A DNA stretch of 64,000 nt from Closterium sp. Naga37s-1 (GCA_947471745.1 CANJKZ010000461.1:129001-193000), one strand, 5' to 3'. Shown: positions 41,043 to 52,555, numbered from the stretch's first letter. Made by a program: numbers and translations. The notes: generated from the sequence alone by a model not told the origin.

Positions 41043-44000
41043 AGCCTTGTCCATGGCTTCGCGCCATTTTTCCTTATGCTCCCCCCCCAGAGCCTGCTGA
41101 ACTGTAGCAGGCTCCTTAGGAATGGTTGCGCCGTGAACCGCGGTGACGAGGCCAAGGATTTGAAGGCCACTCTGTGTGTAGCGGGGAAGTGTTATGTCCT
41201 CGGGATAAACTGCTTCGTCTCCCGCTTCTGGTGTTGGGTTGAAATCTGGTCCTACGCGTTCTGCTTCGTCGGTGTTGACTTGTGCAGGTGTAACGTAACC
41301 ATTGTCGGCGAAGTGATAGTACACTTCGGCGTTGATGCTGTCGCGTGGATTTTCGTCGTCCATCGGAACATCAACCGAGCAGTAGGGGAGAGGTCCGGCT
41401 TCCTCCGAGGCTCCTTCCACGTTTTGCTCGTCCAGGTCAGCTTCGTCTTCTGCCGAAGCGAAGACTCGGTCCCCGCGAAATCCACCTGTGACATCTCGTG
41501 AGGTCTCCAAGTTGTACAGGTACGACGAAAGAGTGAGTCGTTCGTAGAAAATGACGTCAGGTGCTGCCACTGTTTCCTTTGAGTGGACGTCAAAAATCTT
41601 CCACGCGTTGTAGTGCTTTTCGATGCCCAGGTGTAGTCCCCACTGTGCCCGTTGTGAGAAACGGCCGGCGCGTGCAGATGGAGGTCGGTACTGTACCATG
41701 CAGCCGAAATTTCGTAACATTTTGGTGCTGCCCTGTTTTCCTGTCCACAGCAGATGCGGTGATGCGTTGTTCGGGAGCGATGATGACGAGAGCAAGTTGT
41801 GCAGCATGACGGCGTGGTCCATTGCTTCGGGCCACTGGTGGTTGGGTAGCCGCATGCCACGTAGCAGCTTGCGCATGGTGTTTTGAAGGGTCCTGTTCAT
41901 TCGTTCTGCTACACCCTGCTGTTGATGTGCGTAGGGTAGAGAGATGAGCCGCTTGATTCCTCGTTCCGCCAGGTAATCCTTGAACTGCTGGGACGTGTAT
42001 TCTCCTGCTCCATCTGACTGGAAGCTCTTTAGTTTTACGCCTGATTCTCGTTCTGCTACTGGAAGCCATGCGACGAAAGCTTGGAAGGCCATGTCGCGGC
42101 TTATAAGGTTGAGGTGCCAGACATAGCGCGTGGCGGCGTCGATGAACGTGATGGTGTAGTTGTATGCTTCTTGTCCGGGTTCGCGATTATACAGGATGTC
42201 GCTGTATACTTTCTCGAGTGGTGCGTAAGCGGGTGCGCTCGGGTTGTGGTGAGAGACGAAGGGCTGATGCGGTAAGTCAGCTTCTGGACAGGTGAAGCAA
42301 GTTCCTCTCATGCGTCGAAGTTCTCTGCCGTCGGGTAAGAGAAGTGAATCTTTGTCAAGAACGCCTGCTCGTATCGTGTTGTTTATCGTCGTGTTGCTTG
42401 GATGTCCCAGTCGCTTGTGCCAGAGATCTTCGTCAGCGCGATGTCCGGGTGAGCGTCGGTATTCGTCGGAGTTGGAGTAGAAGCTGGCGGTGAAGTTTGC
42501 GCTTCGATGTACTTCGCGAGGTGTTGGATTCAGTTGCTGTGCAGGAGTTGGTGGGGTGTCGTCGTTGATTGGGGCTGGTGCAGTTGAAGAACCCGCGATT
42601 GGTGCCGATGTTGTCTCTGCTGCTGCCGTTGTTGTCTCTGCTGCTGCCGTTGTTGTCTCTGCTGCTGCCGATGTTGTCTCTGCTGCTGCCGTTGTTGTCT
42701 CTGCTGCTGCCGAATGTTGAATCGTTGCTAACGCTCTTGTTCGTTCTGCTTCAGGAATGGTGTGCGAATACCAGAAACCTCCGAGGCTGAAGTCTGGATC
42801 GAGATCTGGTGGGTGCGTCCAGGAGGTGAAGGTGACGATTCCGTCGCTGTCAGTGGTGCCGAGGTCTGGAACGAAGTCGAGGACGAACACGTTGTTCTTC
42901 AGTACTGCCTTGCCGATGTAGAGGCCACCCTTCCCGTGGTACAGCTTGAACTCCTGTGTTGTGCTGTCTGCTTCGAGGTGGATTCCTTTCGCCATCAATT
43001 GACTGACGCTCAGTAAGTTGTATCCGAGCCCTTCTGCTATTAAAACCTTGGACATCTGTAGTATGACGTTTGTTTCTCGTGACTGAAGTTGCACTACGCC
43101 TTGTCGTCGTGTGTGCAGGTTCTGGTTGTTGGCAACGGTGATAACGACGTCTCGTTGGAGTTGGTGTTCGCGTTGAACGAAGCGACCCGAAGAGCACATA
43201 TGTTGTCCGCAGCAGCTGTCCAAGAACCAGGTGTCCTTCCCGGATGGCTCACTTTGGGCGATAGCTGCGTACGTTGGATTCGGTTCCAGTGTCTCGCGGC
43301 GCGGCGTCCTTTCGTCAAGAAGTCCTTCGGGTGAGTATGTTGGTGGTGATCCGGTGATACAAGAGTCGGAGAGTCTCGCCATGCAGCTGATGATGTTTCT
43401 TGCTCCTTGTGCAGGTTGTCCCGTTGATGTCGTTTGGACTTGAGCGGTGGAGTTCGCCTGCGTTGAGGCGACTTGACTGCTTGAAGGTCGAAGCTGTCGC
43501 TGTGGCGGTGTTGACTGTTGTCGAGTCGGGCAGTGTGTGCGCGGATGTCCTGACGTCTTGCAGAGATGACAAGAAGGAGGTACAGGTTTTGGTTGATGCC
43601 GGTTGTTGTTGTTGTTGTACCGCCGTTGAGTGTGAAACGCGAATTCTGGTACTGATGTTTTCTTCTTGTGCCGTTCTTCTTGCAGGTCCATGTCTTGCTG
43701 CTCGGCGTGAATTTCGGCGCAAAGTGCTGCTTCGGAGATCTTCCCGTGAGCTCGGAGTATGGCGCGAGTGGACCGCCAATGAGGACCAAGTCCAGTGATG
43801 ACAACTGTGACGAAGGCTTCTTCAGATATCGACCCTCCGCATCGAAGGAGTTTGTCGCGCAATTCGCGACAGCGGCTGATATACGCCATTCCTTTTTCGC
43901 CTGGTTTCATCTCGACTGTTGTCAGTTGCGCCATCAACCGACTCTGATTTACGCTGTCTATTGCTTGATACAGGCTCTTCAAGTGGCTGTATGCGAGTTC

Positions 44001-44750
44001 GGCGGAGTTGCCGTATCCCCGGTAAGACCGTATGTTCTGCTGCTGATTCGGAGTGATGTTCCTCAGTAGAACCGTGTACGCCATCATTGACTGATAGGTG
44101 TGCTGCTGCTTGTCGTATTGTGTGCCATTTGTTGGATATGGCAGGGATCCGTCGAAGAAGCCGATAATCTGCGCGCCTTCCATCATTAATTCGAACTCGA
44201 ATGACCACGTAAAGAAGTCTTTTCCGTCGAAAGGTGTTGACGTCTGCAGTTTTAAGACGTGTGCGAACTGTGACTGAACTTGTAGTGCATCCAGTGTCTT
44301 CTCTTGTCCAGGTACAGGCTGCGTTTGTGGCATGAAGCTGACGGAGCCGCGCTGGGGCTCGTACGGAGCAAAGGTAGGTTGCTGCTGTTGATTTCTTCGT
44401 GCGTAGGATGAACCATCAAGGCTCATTGGAGTCACGTCGTTGTTGTTGTTGCTGCTGTTGTTCGACTGCGCAGGTGCCGACTGTTGGTGTTGCTCGTAGA
44501 AGGACATGAAGGAGAAAAACTTCTCCATCATGCTCTGATCGAATCCTGCAGGTTGATTCGCAGGAGTCTCGGTAGAAGTTGCTCTTGGTCTTGTTGCCGT
44601 GCCCTCCTCTGTCTGCAGGCCAGAGGCAGGAGATGGAGTAGGAGTAGTACCCTGGGAGCCGTTAGAGGAGCTCCTTTCCTTTTGTGTTGCCATGCCTTCT
44701 GACGTTGTAGATAACTTGATAGTAGTTGAGTTCCCCCTGTTAGCTCTCAT
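40914..44750 (-). pseudogene. gag-pol: Copia gag, protease and integrase part of the polyprotein
   Basis: First ATG 44750 overlaps the primer site; MATQKERSS at 44693 is an alternative. In order: Gln-rich N-terminus, UBN2-type gag (GKDFFTWSFEFELMMEG), zinc knuckle CHLCKTSGHPRTHC, protease (WFLDSCCGQHMCSS, an unusual DSCCGQ in place of DSGAS), GAG-pre-integrase (LWHKRLGHPS), and an integrase core with FIDAATRYVW, SDGAGEY and QQGVAERMNRTLQN. A Thr/Ala/Glu repeat of about six units near 42600-42720 lies before the integrase. The frame is lost near 41042, before the reverse transcriptase. Confidence 0.9.
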
Positions 44751-45356
44751 ACCATGTTGGGCTGAGAAAAGCCCTTAGGATCTTTGCAGGAGTGAACTCT
44801 GGGTAGGACTTGTTGTAATTAGCGGAAGCTTAATGAGAAGTACTTGAACCACCTTGCGCTAGTATGTGAGGGCAAAGTAGATTGATTAAAGCAAAGAGAT
44901 ACAAGATTATATAAGAGTACAAGGAATACGAAGAGACACGGTTGTAACTACTTTACTGTTGTTGTTGCGGTTCGATACAGTGACGACTCGGGCAACTGCT
45001 CTGTAGCGAGTCAGTTGTGTGTCCTTGCTGTCGCGCTGTATTTGTCAGGTCAAAGGTCGCTGACCTTTGACTTTCGCGTAACCTCCAGCGGTTACTTCAA
45101 CCTCCAGCGAGGCACTCGCTGGTGCCTCGATATGCTTTGCTTCGCTTGTGTCTTGGTGTTTCGACACGACAGAGGCGCTTAAGACTGATTGTTTCCAACA
45201 AGTACTATGCATAAAGTGCAGTTTGAGCAAATCTTACTGCCTCTGTTGCTAACTGCAGCATCAATGTACATAAACAGGGGGAGAACGTCTGCCATGGAGG
45301 ACCCAATTGCAAAGGCAGTTACAGTTGTTAAGGCCCGTCTGACATGATGATGATAT

Positions 45357-45800
45357 CTAATTGAGGTTTACCGGCACACAGATGACGGAGCCAACCTTAA
45401 TGCGGTCTGGTGCACACGGGTAGCCGCCGTTGTACCACGGGAACAGCAAATGGTTGTTTCGGAAATACCTGAGAATTAGGCTCCCACAAGTGTCCCCCCT
45501 CACCACCGTGACCCCCTTTTGACAAGCACTCAAAGCCATACTTGGAAGACCTGGAAGGAAAACCACGGGCGAGTATAGTAGCGAACAGAAACAGCAGCAA
45601 GGTGTCATGAGAAGAGGTGAAACAAACGAGAATTTACTACGACAGACGTTTGTCAGAAGCCAAACGAGAATTGTCAGTTTGTTTAGTGAAGAAAATGAAA
45701 TCAAATTTGCTTGAATTACCGCGCATGGAGTGGGCTCACCAGCAGAGACGAGGAGGGCGGCGAGAATCGCTACGATCAGGAGCTTGATATAAGTTCTCAT
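45357..45800 (-). CDS. Small secreted LysM protein 4
   Basis: Exon 1 45740-45800 (61 nt, MRTYIKLLIVAILAALLVSA), phase-1 intron (GTGAGC...TTCCAG), exon 2 45357-45550. 84 aa. LysM-like module: KGVTVVRGDTCGSLILRYF, LLFPWYNGGYPC, IKVGSVICVP, plus a VNLN tail. RGDTC is the most canonical LysM start of the five. The 3' flank is paralogous to that of gene 5 (45206-45356 and 48990-49141). Confidence 0.82.
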   Translation of the reverse strand: MRTYIKLLIVAILAALLVSAGEPTPCAVIQANLISFSSLNKLTILVWLLTNVCRSKFSFVSPLLMTPCCCFCSLLYSPVVFLPGLPSMALSACQKGVTVVRGDTCGSLILRYFRNNHLLFPWYNGGYPCAPDRIKVGSVICVPVNLN

Positions 45801-45935
45801 TTCAACGAGTCTTAGCTTGTCGGCGAAGGTAAGTCAGCGGCAGAATGAAATGATGGGTAAGGCTGAGAAGGCGATTCAGCAAGTAATGAACCAGGCAAGC
45901 TCAACGACTTTCTGACTGACAGTGTCGAGTATGGC

Positions 45936-45955
45936 TCCGCTTTTATCCCTCTGTT
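45936..45955 (-). promoter_or_regulatory. Conserved core promoter of LysM gene 4
   Basis: AGGGATAAAAGCGGAGCCAT on the minus strand, about 140 bp before the ATG; GATAAAAG is the likely TATA element. Confidence 0.55.
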
Positions 45956-46376
45956 TGGAGATTTAACTTGAAGCTGTGTCAGCAAGTTTCGTACGAGCTC
46001 ACTGCAAGAGCTGAATTATAGACCATTTGCGCTGAATTATAGACCATTCTACTATATAACATGATGTGTCACGGGATAAAAATAATTCCGGTGTGCCGAC
46101 CGTGCTGACTCAGCTTCGGAGGCATCATCTGCCAGCGTTCCGCCAAACACGCCGAAGCCGTGTCAGTATGGTGAACCCCATAATGCCGAAGTCAGGGTCT
46201 GTAGCGTCTATAAAGTCACAGTCAGCTGGTTCTCGCCTTCCACCCCCTTCTTTCCCCTCTACCTCTGTGACCCATTTCGGTGCCCGTTATCGCTGCACGC
46301 CATCCTTGCCGCTGAATCATGCTGTCGTCGTCAGCAGCTTGTCACAGCTTGTCATTCAGTGCAACGCGTTTTAAAA

Positions 46377-46796
46377 CCAGGGTGCACATTCAACGCGGTT
46401 CGGCTTGAGATGTTGGGAAGGGGGTTTGGAGAAAAACAGTGATTGGCTCACGAGGGGCGACAAAAAAATGATTCCGCTAGAGCTTCGGGCATTTCGTAAG
46501 TGGCGGGAGGGGGTGAAATGGCGGGAGTGGGTGAAACCGAATGGCGGGAGGGATGAAACAGATTGGCGGGAGGGGGGGGAAACGAAATTGCGGGGGAGGG
46601 GGGAAACAAAATTGCGGGGGAGGGGGGAAACGAATTTCGACGGGGAGGGGGAAATGAAATTGCGGGGGAGGGGGGAAACAAAATTGCGGGGGAGGGGGGA
46701 AACGAATTTCGACTTGAAGGGGTTGAAAGCACACCTCGTAACCCACTCAGTCAAGGGATAACCTTTGATGCACATTCAGCTGAATGTGCACCCCGG
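46377..46796. mobile_element. MITE with internal minisatellite (hAT-like candidate)
   Basis: 420 bp with inverted ends CCAGGGTGCACATTCA (left) and its near complement (right), flanked by TTTTAAAA on both sides (46369-46376, 46797-46804), consistent with an 8-bp target duplication. As TTTTAAAA is itself palindromic it could instead belong to the ends. The interior (46500-46720) is a minisatellite of GAAATTGCGGGGGAGGGGGG type. Confidence 0.7.
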
Positions 46797-47079
46797 TTTT
46801 AAAACACACTATCCAATCAGAGCCTATAAAACCGCGTCACGTAGCAGTCGCACAATCCGCGGATTTCGCCCTCGCTGAATTCGTTTCGTATTTGTAACAC
46901 GACGATACTTCTATCAACCTCGGATGTGGCTGAAGAACATCCTCGTTGCAATATCACCCTTTTAGCCTGAGTGCACACTCGAAGTAATATATAAACCATA
47001 AACAGGTCCACTTGGAATATTTCTCCAACTCCTCCGTCCATTCAAATCTCTGTGTATGTTGGTTTTGCTTCCAAGTTTC

Positions 47080-49000
47080 ATCATGGCGAGTTATGACTCT
47101 CAGCGCGTTGTTCGCGGTGATCACTCCTGAACACGCACCGAGTTTAGGGTTCTGTACTGTGCTCCCGCTGTCCCCTCGCGCCACTCTCGACGTGTTTCTT
47201 CCCTGTATTTTCAATATTTACGCACACAGCATCACGCCTCGTCGATATGGAATGAATCTCTGCCGCCTCGAATATCGTACGTCCCGTTCCCCGGGGAAAG
47301 AAAGTTGTTGATTAGTCGAAGCATTTTTTTGTGAACGATCACGGTAGTGCGATGTGGACTTTTCGCGCGGGTTTAAATGCCCGGAAAAAGGTCAGGGAAA
47401 GAGCTGGGAGGAAAGAAGAAGACCGAAATGAAAGGTCCACATCGGAAAGATGACGAGGAAAGAAGAAGACCAAAATGAAAGGGCTGTAAGTAGCGCGTGA
47501 GGGACGGGAGAGGGTCAAGGCGGAAGGCAAGGGAGAGGAGAGAAGATCAGGTTATGGGGATGGACGAGGAGGGGGAGAGTGACGGGGAGGACGAAGAGGG
47601 GAGAGGGGGAGGGAGAGGAGGGAGAGGAGGGAGAGGAGGGAGAGGAGGGGGAGGAGGTTGAGGAAGGGGAGGAACAAGCGGAGGAAAATGAGGGAAGGGA
47701 GAAGGGCCAGGAGGATGAGGATGACGAGGAAGTGGGAAGAAAAGGTGGAGGAATAGGAGGAGGAGCAAGAGGTGCAGGAAGTACAGGAGGGAGGCGGAAC
47801 CAAATGACCAGGGCATAGAGAGCAGGAAGCGGAAGCGGAAGGAGGGAGGGAATGGCGCAAGAGAAGGGGAGTCACCGGGATTGGCAGGATTTGCGGGATT
47901 GGCGGGATCGGCGGGATTGGCGGGGTCGGTGGGGTCGGTGGGGGAAGAAAGTTGCGGCTGGAAGCACCAAGGCAGACATGGTTGCCAATGAAGCTTCTGT
48001 GAAGGACACTCCAGGGAAGGTGACGAAACGCAAGGAGGGAAAGAGAACGAAGAAGATGTGGCGGCGGAAACGGGGGATAGGAAGGGAAAGGCGGGGAAGG
48101 CAGAGGTGGGTGATACGGAAGAGAAGGCGGGCACGGGGGAGAATGCTGCGAGGGAGGCGGGGAGAATGCTGCACGGGAGGCCGTCAGAGACTCCCGTCAG
48201 AGAAACGGTGCAGCATGTGTCGTAAGAGGAGGGAGTACAGTTGGAGGTTCAGGCAGAAGGGTGGGGCGTGGAGGCTCGGGAAGCGGAGGATTGGGTTGTT
48301 GAGGGTTAGGACGTGGAGGCTCTCGGGTGCATCATCGTGCCAAGCAGAGAGTCGCTGAACATAATTATTGGCCAGCAGAGATACGGTGCGGCAGCACACG
48401 TCCCACTCCTCTTGCTCTCTTCTCCCCTGCCCCTCATACCCATCTTCCCCCTTGCCTCCTTCCCCCCTCACCCGTATCTTCGTCTTCATTGCTTCCCCCC
48501 TGCCCCTTACAACCATCGTCCCCCTTGCCTCCTTCCCCCCTTGCCCCTCACACCCATTTCCCCCCTTGCTCCTTCCCCCTTGCCACCTCCCCCCATGCCC
48601 CTCTCACCCATTTTCCCCCTTGCCTCCTTCACCCCCTACCCCCCACACGCATCTCAGGAGTGGCTGGGGATTTGATGGCCCGCCACGCAGGTGTTCGCCA
48701 AGCAGGCGTATGGCATCGTGATGAGGCACCATCCTCTCCCCCCCATCCCACCCCCCTCCCTTCTGAACTTTCTCAACATGATTACCAAAAGCCATCTTTT
48801 CCGCATCCGCCCCCCACTTCTCATCCCCCCCACTCCCCTACTACCTTATTCTCTTCCTAGAACGAATACGGTACTTGGAGTGGCTAGTGTTGGGCGGCGT
48901 GAACTTCAAGTTTGAATAGATGCAATATATATTATGAGAACATATGAACGCTGCTTGTTTATGAGTGTAATACCAATCATTGTGTTTTTTAGTACCATAG
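47080..49000. repeat. Segmental duplication block B (paralogous to 36960-39060)
   Basis: Same order as block A: the AACACGCACCGAGTTTAGGG segment (47130-47290), an acidic GGA-rich segment (47390-47830) with GATTGGCAGGATTTGCGGGA repeats near 47880, a lysine-rich stretch, and a C-rich minisatellite (48415-48650), then GGCTGGGGATTTGATGGCC. No intact gene is visible in either copy. Confidence 0.7.
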
Positions 49001-49141
49001 TGCGTTTTGAGCAAGGCTAGCTCTCGGTGTTGCTAATCGCAATATCCTTGTACAACTCAAAGCAGGGGGAACACGTCTGTCATGGAGGACATGACAAGGC
49101 CAAGGCAAGGCCCATGTGACATCATGTTATCCACCCGAACT

Positions 49142-49585
49142 CTACGGCACACAGATGGTGGTGGACTTAGGGCGGCCCGAACATGTGTAGCCGTTGTACT
49201 GCTTGAACTGCGCAGGGCTGTTTTTGTAGAACTTCGCAATTATGACCTTACAGGATGTCGACTTCGACACGCTCATCTTCTTTCCCAGTCCGCAAGCACC
49301 CCCAGCCATACTCGGAAGACCTGGAAAGAAAACGGAGGGCGAGTGTAAGTGGCGAACAGAAACAGCAGAGCAATCCAAAAACAGCAGCGCCACAGAAACG
49401 TTACCCGAGAGAGATGAACCAGACATTCGCATTACGGCGGGTTTGTCGGTCTGTTTAGTAAAAAAAAAAGCGCGTGAACCCACCAGCGCGAGGATTGTCG
49501 GTCTATTAGGGCGTGTGAACTCACCAGCAGAGACGAGGAGGACGGCGAGAATCGCTGCGATCAGGAGCTTGATGTAAGTCCTCAT
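49142..49585 (-). CDS. Small secreted LysM protein 5
   Basis: Exon 1 49525-49585 (61 nt, MRTYIKLLIAAILAVLLVSA), phase-1 intron (GTGAGT...TTCCAG), exon 2 49142-49320. 79 aa. The module is more diverged: KKMSVSKSTSCKVIIAKFY, FKQYNGYTC, STTICVP; the usual VG before the last Cys is replaced by ST, so ligand binding may differ. Signal peptide and intron are almost identical to gene 4. Confidence 0.8.
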   Translation of the reverse strand: MRTYIKLLIAAILAVLLVSAGEFTRPNRPTILALVGSRAFFFTKQTDKPAVMRMSGSSLSGNVSVALLFLDCSAVSVRHLHSPSVFFPGLPSMAGGACGLGKKMSVSKSTSCKVIIAKFYKNSPAQFKQYNGYTCSGRPKSTTICVP

Positions 49586-49723
49586 TGTGTCGATTGTTCT
49601 AAACTTGTCGGCGAAGGTAAGTCAGCGGCAGATGATATGACTAGTATGGCGAGAAGGCGATGCCGCAGCAAGTAGTAATAAATCAGGCGAGCTCAGTATC
49701 TTCTGACTGATAATGTCCTGTAT

Positions 49724-49743
49724 GGCTCCGCTTTTATCCCTCT
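49724..49743 (-). promoter_or_regulatory. Conserved core promoter of LysM gene 5
   Basis: GAGGGATAAAAGCGGAGCCA on the minus strand, about 145 bp before the ATG, nearly identical to that of gene 4. Confidence 0.55.
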
Positions 49744-49809
49744 GCATGTAGCTTACTTCAAGTTGAAGCTGTGTCAGCGAAGTTTCAAACGTGGTCATTG
49801 CCATGACTC

Positions 49810-50500
49810 AGCTTCGTAAAAGTCAATCTGTAGCGACTAAGTCACAGTCAGCTGATCCCCGCCGCGCCACCCTCTTCTTTCGCCTCGAGTAATGAATCTA
49901 GGTAATAATAACATCTGACTTGTCCAGTATCATGGCTCCGTACCGTATTCAATCCTCTGCCTCGACAGCCAACTTGAAGCTGTGTCAGCAAGTTTCACAC
50001 ACGGTCATTGCCCTTCTGACCCAGCGTAGGAGGCATCTGCCAGCGTCCCAACCACCAAACACGCAGTCAGCAGCACTGGCGAGCGGCGATACTGTACCCA
50101 TCAGTGTGGAAGCGAGGGTCTGCTCTGCAGCGTCAAAGTCACATCACAGTCAGCAAGTCCCCGCCCCCCCACCCTGCAGCAGAACAGACCTATCGACAGA
50201 ATTGCATACGGGTGAATAAGGGCGCAGGCATCTTTTGCATGCCTGTGATGTTGGCCCCCCTTGTTTCGCCTCAGGTTGGATTGGGGTTATTATACTAGTA
50301 GTCACAATAAATGGCGCTCTATCACATATGGTCAGTCAGCTTTCAAGAACGGTCATTGAAAAGGTCAAATCTATCACGGATGGTCACTCGTCGCCCCACA
50401 CTTTTATCACGTTTCGTCACTAGAAGAAACGCTCGCCCAAAAGTTGAAACTTCACCCCCTTCGAAGCCACACTGTAGCGATTTAGAGCGTGTTACGTACC
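49810..50500. other. Upstream region of LysM gene 5
   Basis: No gene. It contains a partial repeat of the LysM upstream region (TTGAAGCTGTGTCAGCAAGT at about 49971 matches 45969), suggesting a further decayed duplication. Confidence 0.4.
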
Positions 50501-50502
50501 CC

Positions 50503-50681
50503 TTAAAGCCAGGGTCTCAAGTAGACCAAGTGTTTTGCAGTCGATGAAAAAAGGGCCTGTCTGATTGGTTTACAAATCTGGGGCCAAAGTTTTGTCAAAT
50601 CGAAACTCGCCAAAGAACCCACTTTTCGCCCAAGTGTTTTGCAGTTGCACGGCCAACCCGTACATGAGACCCTGGCTTTAA
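50503..50681. mobile_element. 179-bp MITE candidate with TTAA ends
   Basis: TTAAAGCCAGGGTCTCAAGT at the left and its near complement at the right give about 20-bp inverted repeats. Both ends sit on TTAA, as expected of piggyBac-type insertions. Inside, GCCCAAGTGTTTTGCAGT-like sequence recurs near each end. No coding capacity. Confidence 0.65.
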
Positions 50682-51460
50682 TTTGGTGGCAGGCCCCGGT
50701 TGCCTCTAAAAGTCGACCCAACCTGGCTGATCGGGTCGACCGGGCTGTGAGTTTGGCCGGTTCGGAACCCAGCGGGCAACCTGCAAATGTACCACCCGCC
50801 TGTTTTTGGGACCCAACCATGCAAATAGTATTTGGGGTAGACCCAACAGTTACTGCATCAATCTTAGTGGCCAACCTTCGATGAAAACGTTTCTTGCACC
50901 AGTCACATCGAGTCTCGTTAGTGCAACCTACCCGCAATGTGTTCGTTCATCCCCGGTTGCGCACCAGGTTGGTATGTTGCAAATTGGTTGCCTCAACCTA
51001 GTTCTATGTGGGCGCGACCAACCAGTTGCTTGACTACCTGGTCGCCTCGACCAACTGTGATTGTGCCTTGGTACACACGTCCTTTACTCTACACTGTACA
51101 CTCTAAAAGAGTTGTCTTTTATGCGCCGAAAAAAATCCCAAACATTCTAGGCTAAGCCTTTCGCTTCCTAACCGAGTAAAACAAGAAATGTTTCAGTGAG
51201 CTGAAGCAAGAGAAATCGTTATATATTTAAGAGTAAGCGCCACTACAGCCCTTGCCCCATCCACCGGCGATCGTTTGCCTTGATCAAGCAGTGGGCTGTT
51301 TGGACAGGCCAGACTAGTGTAAGAAATGAAAAACATCTTGGCGGACCTTGCCCTGTCCATCTGACGATCCCTCACCCCGTCAAGGACGGTTGTCGACAAA
51401 AATAGGCGCTAGTGTTGAGACGAGATGCGGCACCACTAGTGGCTCATGAGTCATGATAAT
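50682..51460. other. Spacer before the tandem Copia elements
   Basis: About 780 bp without a recognisable gene. Several GGTCGACC/GGTTGG-type short inverted motifs around 50700-51060 may be further transposon remains, but I cannot define ends. Confidence 0.35.
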
Positions 51461-52339
51461 GTCAAACTGCATGTTTGTGTTATCTCTAGGCTATAGTGGG
51501 TTAGCCTACAAGGGGTACAACACTTTAGGGTTAGGTACTTGTACTCATGCATGCTACCTAGTCCATCATTCCTGTCTGCTTATTCTAACATGGTATTAGA
51601 GCAGAATCGTTCCTAGGGCCCAACGAACGTTCCGCCCTGCCCTACCCGTAAAAAAAATCTTCCTACGCTGCCCCTGCAGCCGCGCTGCCCTTACAGCCCG
51701 CGCGCTGCCCTTGCGACCGCGCTGCCTCTGCAGCCGTGCTCGCCCCTACGACCGCGCTGCCTGCAGCCGTGCTCGCCCCTGCGACCGCGCTGCCTCTGCA
51801 GCCGTGCTCGCCCCTGCGACCGCGCTGCCCCTGCAGCCGTGCTCGCCCCTGCGACCGTGCTGCCCCTGCAGTCGTGCCTGCCCCTGCGACCGTGCTGCCC
51901 CTGCAGCCGTGCCTGCCCCTGTGGCCCGCGCGCTGCCCCTGCAGCCCGCGCGTTCGCCTCTGCAGCCCGTGGGCGCTGCCTCTGCAGCCCGCGCGCCGCC
52001 CTGCCGAGCCGCGCGTCGCCCCTGCAGCCCGTGGGCGCAGCCCCTGCAGCCCGCGCGCCGCCCTGCCGAGCCGCGCATTGCCCCTGCAGCCCGTGGGCGC
52101 TGCCCCTGCAGACTGTACGTCGCGTTGCCGAGCCGCGCGTCGCCCCTGCAGCCCGTGGGCGCTGCCCCTGCTGCCCGCGCGCCGCCCTGCCGAGCCGAGC
52201 GTCGCCCCTGCAGCCTGGGCGCCGCCCTGCCGAGCCGCGCACCGCCCCTACAGCCCGCGCGCCGCCCTGCCGAGCCGCGCGTCGCCCCTGCAGCCCGTGG
52301 GCGCTGCCCCTGGAGCCCGCGCGCAACCCGAAACCCTTA

Positions 52340-52378
<39 letters not shown>

Positions 52379-52555
52379 TTACTGCTGCTGCTGGTGGAGG
52401 TGCTGCTGGGAGTGCTGGAGGTACGGCCGCCCAGCCCCACTGAGCTGCCCTGCTGCTGCTGCTACTACTACTGCTGCTGCTACTCGTGCTACTGCTGCTG
52501 CTGGTGCTGGAGGAGCTGGAGGTGCTGGATCTACTCCTGACCGTCGCTGTCTGTC

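Larger units (their letters stand above)
39091..45200 (-). mobile_element. Copia-type LTR retrotransposon
   Basis: LTRs 39091-39536 and 44755-45200 (446 bp each, TGTTGGG...CCAACA), target duplication AGTAC (39086-39090, 45201-45205). PBS TGGTATGAGAGC directly follows the 5' LTR on the minus strand. The LTRs differ at one scattered base and one short patch near 39441/45105, so insertion is young. It landed in the 3' flank of LysM gene 4 and separates it from gene 3. The coding region has one frameshift. Confidence 0.96.

Noticed and set aside
51691..52443. Cys/Ala/Arg-rich open frames on both strands
   Set aside because: Leader repeats of Copia element C; no domain and frames conflict.
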